The notes below the pieces were generated by a model. It was not told the origin of the DNA. It saw nothing but the letters and a program-made list of their open reading frames with translations, and ran no database searches. A DNA stretch of 64,000 nucleotides from Membranipora membranacea (lineage: Eukaryota > Bryozoa > Gymnolaemata > Cheilostomatida > Membraniporidae): the NCBI GenBank assembly GCA_914767715.1, contig OU612071.1:19276948-19340947 (forward strand). The letters are read 5' to 3'. Numbering within the stretch: the stretch's first letter is position 1; every line of letters begins with the position of its first letter. Positions 11,501 to 23,500 of this stretch are shown in pieces. Both the position numbers and the translations under genes were made by a program.

Positions 11501-14500
11501 GAGCAAAGTACGGAGTTGAGCTAGTAGTAATCGGACTTGAAGGCAGAAAAAGAACTTTGGGATACAACGAAACAATCATTATAGGTAAGAGAGTAAACCT
11601 GATTGACAAGTCATTTCCATCTTTTTTTAATTTTCATCTCAATTAAACATTAGGATCTTAAACCACTCTTTGTTTAAATTGATAAGCTCACCAGTGTGGC
11701 ATATGACAACTTTACTGATTAACTCTTCTGTCATGAGTCTGATACGTGCCAAGTAGAATAGATAAATCAGGCCCGTAGTTCTAGGGGAGGCAGGGACGCT
11801 CTGCTTCCCTTAGAATGGGGAAAAAAGAGGCGTATAAATGCTATATTTGAATTTGCCATGTTAAAATCAGCTCATTTTGGATTTCTTGGAGGCTGGGAAC
11901 AGGGTACTCAGGAGGAGCTTAAAATACCCAACATGTTGTTTCTTAATACCCTCACGGATTCGCGCTTCCCTACCATTTTTTTCTAAACTACGGTCCTGTA
12001 AATAAAACTGCTACTCACCGCATGTATGCTGAACTTTCTTGCTGCGTAAACCAAACCTGTGCCACGATGACAGTCAATTTTAAGGCATTACTCTGCAATT
12101 TTTTCGTCAGAATTGTTCCATTGTTACACAGTGAGCCAAATATAAAGCAAAGATCTATATAAAAATAACTGCAGGGCTCATTTCACCATATTCTGATACA
12201 AAGAAACATAGGAAACTAGAAATTCAAGTGAAATGTTCAAAAACGATTTACCTGAATAAGAACAACTAGCATGACTTTTTTTTATGACATGACAAAGGTT
12301 TTCCCTATCAATAAAAAACTAACGATAGTGATTTGTATTTAAACAAGTCAGTCGGTATACACAAATTATTTCGTCGATCAAAAACTATGGGAACACATTT
12401 TCATTGGCTTATAATAGCCCTGCCAGTAACTTGAGCAATAAGGCCCATCTTTATTCTTTATATAGGTCTTAGAGCTGTTACTAATTGAAACCAAAATCAG
12501 CAGGCTAAATGCTTAATAATTGATTATGGAATTTGTTGACTTAAGTTGTTTTTTAGAGGTTTTGGGACTTGGAGAACTCAAAAATCACACTGTGCCGGTT
12601 TCGGCCTCGGGTCGTTTTTGGCTTTGGCCGTTTTCCTCCGAGGGCCATTTTGGCCGTTTTCCACTTGGAGTGTTCTTGAGCAATATCATTTGAATTAGAT
12701 AGACTCGTATCAAGTATATGTTGTACTGAGAAAAGACAGTGAAGATTCCAAAGTGTGCAGTACAAACCCGGGAAACGATTTGAAACTGATGGCTAGGTAA
12801 AGGTCTCCTAGCAGTGTACCATACAAGACAAATCAATAACACCATGTTGAGCACAAGAGTCTTTTACATACCCGTTCAAAATTTTTACTGCATTTGAACA
12901 AATAGGGGCTACTTGGAAGCTTCTCAAATACACCAATGTCTAGCTGCATCCTCAAAAACATGCCTCAGTAGATGAAGGCTAATGGTGATGCGTGTTCTTT
13001 CCTCATGATTATATGTACCATTCATACTGAGTTCCTTATTGGCTGGTAACTAATAACTAATAACTAATATGCTCTTATCACCATTTATCTTAGACCCAGA
13101 ACCACCAGAATTAGTCATAAACTTTGACTATAAAACATATGAGCGTATAAGAACTGACACCAACAAGTCTGAACTTGTCGTGAGCTACCATGTGTATACC
13201 GTGAATACAGTGTATCATCAAGGATCAGAGTCCGACATTTCAATATTCACCTGTCAGACAGATACCTATGTTCTAATGCAGTTCGGAGAATGTAATTTGA
13301 CTGTCACTGGGCTCGACACTGCTGAGGTTTGTATCACACAACTTTTAAAAATACAGGATTAGAAAATTATCTGTTATTGCTTCAGCAGATTTTTCTGATC
13401 TCTTAAAGTTGGTACTTTGTTGAATATTCTGCAAGAAGCATGTAGATAGAAAGTGTTTGGCTAGGTCATACCTGCCAAATCTGCCAATTTTATCTGGTAT
13501 TTGAGGATAGTTGACTATCACTTCGCAGTGTTTGTAATACATGACCTTCTTCTCCATCATCAGCCGCTCTTTTGCTCAATTATTACATACTCAGGTCACA
13601 AATGTTGGTGCTTTATGTGATGCAAGCCTTTCAGAATGGATGCTGATCATACGTTGGTGACAATGTCAATCACATGTTTGATTGTTTGCGCAGTAAAGTG
13701 AAATAAACATATCACAAATTGCAAAGCGCATATCACAGTTTTCTAACCTTTTCCCAACTTTTCACATAGCTAAGATTAAACCCAGGAGTGAAATATACGC
13801 TTTCTGCAGTATCTCGAAGCTATAACGTGTCAGGAAAGGCACGAGAGCCTTCTGAAATAGTACCTGGTAGGTGTTATACCCTATCTTTGCTGAGTATCTT
13901 ATAAGAAAGCTTAATAATAAATAATAATTTTGTGTATGATTGCCACCTCATTGTTTGAAGACTTTGGCAATAAATGTCAAACCCACTATCCATTAAATGT
14001 TCTAGACTAGGTTGACTGGCCTGCCATAGTTTTCGGTGGGGCCCATCCTAATACCTTGTGATCCTAAATTCGACGCCTCTATCTAGCCCTAACTGTATAA
14101 TTATTTTCGGTGATAAAAAAACTACTCAAACTCTCACTTAATAAGAATCTCGAAAGAGTTTTATTATGATTGTTTTTAATTCTTGTTGAAACATCAACCT
14201 TAGAGACATGACAGACTGCAGCCTTAAGGTTTGGACATTGAGAGTTATGTAAGTGTTCCTAAACTGCTGATGGGCTATCTCAAGACCTGTGCAAGCGTAC
14301 TTCTGTAGAACACTTAATGCTATAGTAGCATTTTTGGGATCGTGATATTTGCTTGGGTGAAAAAACACGGGTCAATTATCATATTTTTCAAAGATTTTCA
14401 TCAACCTCAGGGCACCATGATCTGAAACTTTAGCATTTTACACCTATATAATATGTTGAAGAAGGATAAAGAGGAGACAACCATAGTGGTTGAGAAAAGT

Positions 14501-17500
14501 TGAGAATAATTTTCTTTCTATTAAAGCAAATGGTTTCGGCTGTGTCCATAGGCTATAATTAAAAGGTTGCCATGATGCTGTTAAATAGACTGAGACTTTC
14601 AAAATATTTCCAATTTCTATTCTGGTGCATATTAAGTCAGGGACTTTTTTCCAAATGATACCAAATATGGGGAGGCGCAGCTATAGCTCTAAGGTTTATT
14701 TATTTGAAGATCTGGAAGCTCCTTACAGTGTCCACTATTTGGAAATAAGTCAGAACAACGGCTACAGAACGTACAACGTAACGCTCGATTTTCCACCAAA
14801 GACGAGATATCGTTCGATATCTCTCGAATGTGAACTAAGCGATATGTTGCCTAAGTATATACACAGCATGACTTTCTGTACAACAAAATATATCGGCAGT
14901 TCGGTTGAGGTAATTATTACCATCAGCTGCTTTAGTAGTAACTATCACCTGTGGATACATGTGTCAGTTATGATGTGAAACTTTCAACTTGCTCATTTCA
15001 AAAATTCTTTGAAGAAAAATATTGATAATATGGAATTGAAATTGAGTTGATCATTTGAGCATCTGAGAAGCATTGTGTTCATAATGTTCTATCGACTAGC
15101 CTTGCCACCAAGAATATATTGTTGCCGGCTACTCATTTTTCGGAGAGGCAGAGGGGAATCTTTATACTGCTGCATGCAAGCACACGGGTAGACCTCCTGT
15201 ATTTCCGGTCGTGATCCGAATAGACCTGTCTAAGATGAATGGCTTGCCAATATCAACTCAGAAATGACGGACCGCGCCTAGAATGAATCTGGATCCTAAG
15301 ATCACAAGTCCTTACCCTAAGCCGTCAGACCACTCCTGACTTCTTGACTTTGCTCTTTTGTTTATCACTAGCTGACAACATTTGGAGGTTTGCACTATGA
15401 AATCAAGATAAAAGTTAATGGCTTCTATCCTAGTACTTCAACAGTAGTACTGACAGAACCAGGACTGTCTGTTGGTGAGTAAGAAAGCCATTGTTTGTAG
15501 CCTAGTGAGTCAATGTCCGGTCATTGACAAAACAGGTTAGGCTACCCCTAAAGAGGAATGCAAGTTGCCCGAAATCCTCTTACTGAGAGTGTGATTCATC
15601 CTACAAAACTAGAATGCATCCTAGAAGAGGCAATAGAGGACCTCCAGATCATGGGTGTGCAGCAAGCTGCCGAAAACTGAAATATGTGCTAATCGCCCAT
15701 TGACAGTGACACTTTGATCTTGGGCCGAGAAGCAAAGCCTATGAGTCAATGTGTAGGCTCTGATTGGCTGGTGGGAGGAAAGAGCCAATTCCAGGTCAGA
15801 TAGTTCTTTCCTGTATTGGTATATAGTGAGTGTGAAAGTAATTCAGACTTGCACTGAGTATATATCATAGGTACTTTCAGTGACCTGTCATTGGCTCTCA
15901 ATCTTACACAGCAGCCAATCAGATCAGAGCCAAAATTTTGGCTAAGTTTGGTAAAATTGGTACAGTGTGTTGCATCAAGCATGACTTACTGCTTTTGGTG
16001 TGCATCTGAAACAAACCTTCTAACCACAGATCATTAATAAGTTCTATATTTGTTAAGATTTTTGAGTAATGTCTAATAGAGCATTAGGGGGTGGCTCAGT
16101 TGGTTAGGGTGCCTGCTCTCTAATACGCAAGTTTTTAAGTTCTTGGGTTTGAATCCTGCTGCAGTCTACTGGCTACTGGGGTCAATCGATGACCCAGTTG
16201 TGCTCCGACCTGCCTCCAAACTTGGCACCTAATATGGCAGCTGTGCTCTTAAAGCACCTTTATTTCTCAGTCTTCAGACAGAGACAGAACTTGAGTTTGT
16301 AACCCTAATTTTTAACCCACATCTAGGGTACTTAATATTATGAACTTTTATTAACCACCGATCAATGCATGAAGCAAATAAGACCATGTGAAAACAAAAA
16401 ACAAAAGAAGCAATATGAAGGCATTGAAGCATTTATGACTATTTATAAGAAAGCCTTTTTCTGCAAAGAGCAGTATTGGATTTACGGAGGGTCGTGGTTT
16501 TATGATGGTGCCTGTCATTTGTTGCTAGATGATAAGGCTAGCTGCACTATATTAATTTGGATCTTTATATTTTGTCTATTGAAGCTAGGTATTTCCAAGT
16601 GCGGGTGGGGTAACTTTTCAGTTTGACAACACAAGCATTTTTGTATTATTCCAAATGCTACAATGTAAAGATAACCAACTTGAACTGAATGATTATGCAG
16701 AATGATATTCTAATTTAAAATCTAATAGTGGCAATTCTGTTAATGTTTTTTATATTTGTGCATTCCCAGCTGCGTCTCCACCAAAGAATATAAGACTGTA
16801 TGCATACCCTGCACCTAACGAAGACACAGTTAATATAAAATGGGATAACCTACAGAACCAACACATCAAGACAACTAATGTACAGTGTAACTCATGCATT
16901 CCCCGCAGCGTTGTGAGTTCTGCAGTTATCTTCTCCTTTTCTCGTACAGATTTGTATCCGAAGCCTCCGTACATTATATTTGTGAAATTATTCCCATAAA
17001 ATATTCAATTGTGCGTTTATATTGTACTGGAAATTGCAGTAAGGTTTTGAACGATACCACTCCCACTACAGACTGATTCAACAAATTTGTCAAGGTTGCA
17101 TTTTAACCCCCTTTTCCAGCAAAATCCGACTTTTCTTTAATCACTTAATCACTACTTTACATACAGCTTAAGTGATGCACAACTTGTCTCTACAACTGGT
17201 AAATTCATTGTCATCTCTTAACTTTTGCAGATTAAAGTTGGTCGCAATGAGTCTGCATGTAATTTCACAGATCTAACCGCAGGAGCACCTCATACATTCA
17301 GAGTATGGACCACATCACATCTGGATGAATCAGCTGATTCCGCAATGACTGATAATTACACTGTATTAACATGTATGTCGTAAGATGGTTGCCTTCTGTC
17401 ATCAACTCTACTACAAAATACCGATGATCGTATATGTGCTTGTTTAATGTTGGTCGATTACTCACAACATTCCGAAGAATCGGGCTGCAATATGGTTGAT

Positions 17501-20500
17501 GCCTTGAGGGCAAAGCTGCAATGTTTGCACCAATTTGCTTTTAGATTGTAGGCAGGTCAGAGCACACCTGGGGGTCCAATAGGACTGAGTAGTAAGTGGA
17601 CTACAATTGGATTCAAACCCACAACCTTCACCATTTGCAAGCTGAAAACAGGGGCTCTAACCAACTGAGCTAATTAACTAAACCTCCATTTGACCTATAA
17701 CCTTTGCTAGCAAAATCTTAGTGCAAGGTAAAACATAGTAACCTCCAAACTGGCCAAACTATACTCTAGCTTCAATCAGCACTGCTATGGTTAAGGGAGA
17801 CAAAAATAAAATCAAGACATTTTTCTTTTCAAATTTTGTGATACAAATTTGCCTGTGCACAATCTCAGCGCTTCATTGTAGATCCAAAAGTTCCACTGAT
17901 GAATGTCAGCTACGTAAACAAATCATCAGAAGGTTTAGTTATATACGAGTTGAGAGCAATTCCTCTCCTTTGTACTAGATACGATGGTCTCAATGTGACG
18001 TGTGATACTGAGCCGACACTGCGCACAGTATACGGACCCTGCAGGGTAGTCAATGTTACCATACATCTTGTTAGGGTAAGTTCACTCTAACCTACCTACA
18101 CTTATCTACACCTATCTATTCTTACACTCAATAAAAAAATGGTAATAACAATTTATTGTTTTATTCCGAATTGTTATTGTTTCTTTTTGTTCTTGTTTCC
18201 AAACACACATATTTCCTACTTGCATTGATCAGTGTAAATTCATAACATAATATGAATGAGCTCAAATAAACTTATGCAGGTAGTGTAATGGTTATGCGAG
18301 ATCATAGAAATAGATTGATATAACATAAAAGTGGAGAAAATGGTACAAAAAAATAATACAATTTATTGAAAAACAAAGCATTATCAACCATCCCAATACG
18401 ATATTAGTAGGAGTAGGCTCAGTTGGTAAGAGCGCCGTTTCCTTAGCACGCAAATGTTGAAGGTCGTGCACGGGTTCGATTCCCTACTGGGGTTTGGTTG
18501 GCTCCGATCTGCCTGCAAACAGAAGAGCAACCTGGGGCAGATATTGCAGCCTCACCACAAAGGCACTAAAATTTCGCCGCCCGTGCTTCCAGATGGGCGA
18601 GTGACAAGACATCTGATTTTTTTTAATTATCTTGACTGAATTTTAAAGCACTTCTTTTCAATTTAAGGTGGAATTAAACCCTGGTGTACGCTATGACCTG
18701 CGGGTTCAAATCAGTAGTTTTGGCAAACTAAGCAGTCCCTGGCATCATCGCATTGTTGCAAGTGAGTATATAGCCTTTAAGTTTAGGTGTGGGTTATGGC
18801 TGTGACAATCTAGCATCTCCAGATGCATTAACCTTGCCCTTGCTCTTGCGTTTGTTGAATATGGAACATGGCTTGCGAATTATTGTGCTGAATGCATAAA
18901 ACAATTTGCAAAGCGAAGAGGGTATGTTTGTGAAAGTAATGGACAAGGAACGCCACATTCCAGCCAACTTTATGGTTTGTTCTTTCTTTATGTTTATAGA
19001 CATTTAGCCTATTTCACTCTGAAACTTTAGCAGCTCAGCATTTTCTTGTATAAAATCTTGTTCTCCATACCTTGATCTATCAAAAGGGCAAGTCTCAGCG
19101 TAAAGATCCTAATACTGAGGACACTGAGTGATTTTAAATCATTTTGGTCAATCAGCATTTGGAATCATCCGGTTTTAGCCTATAACACCACAGCAGTCTA
19201 TGAATTATTATTAATAATAATATTATAACAGACATGAATTGATGATCAAATGGAAGGTGCAAGTGGGTCTCAAACCATGGTCAATATTTGGATTCTAAAT
19301 GCTGAATTCACCCATAGTAAACTGAGAAAAATTATGGCTGCAAGTGTTAGTTGGGGTTTGGGGTTTTGGGTTTGGTTCACCTTCAACCATTCATAGCTGT
19401 ATACTTGATCAGGTTACTTTTGGCCACTATAGCCTTTGAACTAAGTCTATTGGTTTGCTCATCAAGTAATCATTACTAAGCAATTGTACTAAACCAATGT
19501 GTCGGCTCTGATCGCCTGGTTGATGGCTGAGTGACCTGTGATTGGCCCCCTACCCATTCAACAACCAATCAGAATCAACACAAAGGCTATTCTGTACGGC
19601 CATTTTGTATGTATATTTGTGTATTTTTTAAACCATCTATCATTGCAATAACGATATCATTAGGCTTAGTACATGAAAAAATAAAGAAGAAAAGAGCTAT
19701 GAGTTGTTGTGTCTCATTTTCTCCTCCTGTCACTTTCAGAACCCGATGTTCCAGCAATTGAGATTTCTGAGATAAAGGAGGAGAATGCTTTCAGGTTTTA
19801 TAACCTGACTGCGTATAAAGCTAACATATCCAGGCATGATCTACTAGACATCACATGTTCCCCTCCAAAGGAATTGAATGCAACACTTCAGTTTCTGTTG
19901 AGATGTGATATCAACACAACTGGACTTGACACAAGAGTGGTATGTATATTTTGTTTTCTACTGGGTTGGGTCAAGTTGTTGACAAGACTGTCAAGTATAA
20001 TGTCAAAGTAACTGCTGAATAATTGGTGTTGCTATATAAATTTATTGCTGCATTGTCTGCGTACAATACAAACTTACATTGACAGAAAGGTTTTTTCTTA
20101 CACCTGTAATCTATTTCAATTAGATGCTTCGCTAGCCGGTTGTTAACAGTCCTTTATATACGATGAATAAATTATCATAGATACTGCAATAGCATGTTGC
20201 ACTTTTATGAGAGCATCACACAAAATCACTACTCATTTTTTCTATTGGGTCTGCACGACAGGGCGAATAGCATGATGCTATAAGGTCAAAACAAGCCAAA
20301 AAGGTTCTAATTGAAACTGGTCCTTTTGTTCAAAGTGTTTTTTGTGTGTGCCAATTTCTATTGAAAGTTTTATTTTCATCAGTATGGTTCTGCTCTATAT
20401 TATAAGCATCTACTCATAATTATACACACTAAATCCAGTTGAGATCTGTGTAAGATACAGACCAATCATTACGTGAGAACTCAGTAGTAATAAAAAACTT

Positions 20501-23500
20501 TTTTTTTCAGCTCAAATTACATGCCGGTGTGATTTACAAAATAAAGGTTCAGGCAGTAAGTTATGGAGAGCAGAGCGAACGACTGAGAGGGAAGTACATC
20601 GAGTCATGTAAGGTCAATGATCCCCTTGAGGAGTTTAAAGCTATAGTTGCCATATTTAGTACCATATTGGAGAACTCAGTCTGATTTACAGCACCATGGC
20701 AACCTTTTGAATAGCCTATGGACACAATTGAAACCAATTGCTTCATTTAAAATTAAAATTTTTCTCAATTTTGTCAACCACTAAGGTTGTCCCCTCCTCA
20801 TCGCTCTTTAACATAAAAAGATGCAGAGCTGGCAATCTAAGTGGTTGAGAAAACTGAGAAAAATTTTAATTTTGTTAAAGCCAATGCTTTCAACTGTGTC
20901 CATAAACTTTCCAATAAGCTGCCTTGATGCTCTCAACTAGACTGGAACCTTCAATATGATACCAACCATGGGGAGGTGCAACTAAAGCTTTGAGTATTAC
21001 TTTTAGATCGCTATTCTGTATAACATCTTATTCATCATATTCTATTCTATCATGTGAGCAATTTTCAGCTTTAGAATTCTAATATTGAGGAAGTTATGGT
21101 CTTTCAAACATTCATGGTGATGGCCGTCAATCAGCATCGGGAATCAGCGGGTACACACAAACCTACATCACCGAAAACGCCACATGTCACATAATAGAAT
21201 AGAAAATAGAAAATAAGATGTGATACAGAAGAGCAGCCTCAAAGTAATGCTTGAAGTATGAGCAAGAAGAGAAGTTCACCTTTTATATAATCTTTTAAAT
21301 AATTATATATTTATATAAGCCTTGAATGAATTGTAGTTTGCTAAAATTTAAGTAACCAGTTACTGACTGGCTTAAAGGCATTCTACTTGCAATCCAAATT
21401 CAGCCAATTCAAGAATGAGCCATGGATCATTCAAAAAATATCAACTGGAGGATATTTGACACTGCTTGAAATCAAGTTATGGATTATAAATTTTTTGTGT
21501 GAATACACCATAGATGGAGTTCTAACAATATCATATTATTTTACATTCTATTATACCTGCTCTGAAGCATAATAGTATTCTAATTCTAGTGCCAGTTCCT
21601 CCTGCGAATATCAGCGTAATAGCAAAGCCAGTGCCACAAGAGGGGACAATCCTCGTCACCTGGCAGAATGTTTTAAATCAGTATATCAACAGTACCATTA
21701 TAACCGCTGCATGTTCTAGAACCGGATGTATCATGTCTATGGTAAGTTGATTACTAAATAGTATAGCATCACTATATAGACACTATGTAGGTGACATTTA
21801 CATTGTGCCCAACAGGCCTGATCATTTGTAGATACCTGTTCATCAAAGGCTCTGTTCATGTTTTATCGCACAATTGAACATATCAAATCTCAGAACTGTC
21901 ACCTAAAGGGCAAATAGTTTTCAGAGACAAAAGAGTCAAAATAGATGAACTGCTTTTGGCAATAGCAATCTGCAAATAATTTGCCCTCTAGTTATTATTC
22001 CAAGATTAACCCAAATAAGTTATATTTGGCTACACCGAAATCCCTTTTCATGTCTCTCATTGTCAACAGTAGCTTAAACCACTGCTGACAAAGATGGGTT
22101 TTGCCCAGCAAAGCCACCAGCCAAAATTTAAATAGAAAGTTGTGGCATCTTAACATCTAGCCAGTAGTTTTGCATGGAGTTACACGAACTCTCAACAAGT
22201 AGAGCTCGTATAACTCCATGCAAAACTACTGGCTAGATGTTTTGATGCCACAACTTTTTATTTAAATTTTTGACTGGTGGCTTTGCTGGGCAAAGCCCAG
22301 CTGTGTCAGCAGTGGTTTAAACACTTATTTATATATCTTTTAACAACCAAATCACACTGACATCAGTAAAATCTCCTAACATTGTTTTATCTGATGCCTG
22401 ACCACAGTTCAGCTCAAATATCCATGATTCTTAGTTGATATTGAAGCATGTCAAGATATACACTCCTCCTTCTCTATATCAGACGCAAGTATCACCGGAT
22501 GACAACGAGGTGACATTCAGTGGCTTGAAAGGAGCAACATTCTACACTGTACAATTAAGGACTCACTCATTGTTTAACCAACTCAACTCAGAATGGTCAA
22601 GAATGAAAGTGTGCACATGTGAGTGATTCAAGACCCAATGGTATCAAAATGCAAAACTGCTGTCTTTTAATTGTCAAACCTGAGTGCAAACATCAAATTA
22701 ATTTCCATCATGTTGAGCTTGGCAGCATTAACCCAATATAGTCCTAGTAGGCGTACTTACGTGAGATCATGAGATGATTTTTTTATGTAGTGTTAAACCG
22801 CTGAGAAGTGCCCATTGTGGCTCAAATTGAGCGGTATGGCAGTAAACTTATTGTTTTTATTATTATTTATTTTTCATTAATTTTTTTATTAATGTTATTA
22901 TTATTATTGTATCTTTTATTATTATCATAATGATTGTTTTTATTTTTAGTATAATTATTATTATTATTATTGCAAGATTTTCCTTTGGTTTTCCCTGAGT
23001 TTTGTATGTAGTGTAAAACCGCTTAGAAGTACCCATTGTGACTTAAATTAAGCGGTATGGCAATAAACGCTTTATTATTATTGTTATTGTTATTTTTGTC
23101 ATTTTATTTTTTGTTTTTTTTAAATTATTATTACTATTTCATCTTTTATTATTATCATAATCTTTTTTTTTTTATTATTAGTATAATTGTTATTATAATT
23201 ACTTCTATTATTGTAAATATTACCCACAAAAAGAATTTAGTGTTGATTTGATTCTGAGATCGTTCCCCTACTTCACCCTTGCAATGAATTATTTTGACTC
23301 TAGAATGACCTGCTAAATGAAGAACATTTAGCTGTGATTTTACACTTTGAAACAATCAATTACATTTGATATTGCCTGAAGGTGAATAAAGAGTAAAATT
23401 AACTTTGAAATTTGATGCCAAGATGATAATTTTTTAGGTTAAAGGGGGGGGGGGAATATCTGAGAATCAACATCACCTGTATTTGACTCTTATATACCTA

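Noticed and set aside
12553-12854. Minus-strand ORFs of 70 and 89 codons with Arg/Lys/Pro-rich segments
   Set aside because: They overlap in two frames over a GGCC-rich intron patch (GGCCGTTTTCC repeats); no splice or homology support.
18410-18500. True tRNA gene
   Set aside because: Pol III boxes are good, but no cloverleaf with a 7-bp acceptor stem closes and the sequence continues into a SINE body shared with other copies.
23057-23251. Hydrophobic 64-codon ORF resembling a membrane protein
   Set aside because: It is the translation of the ATT/TTA tail of a retroelement; Leu/Phe/Tyr richness is a composition artefact.
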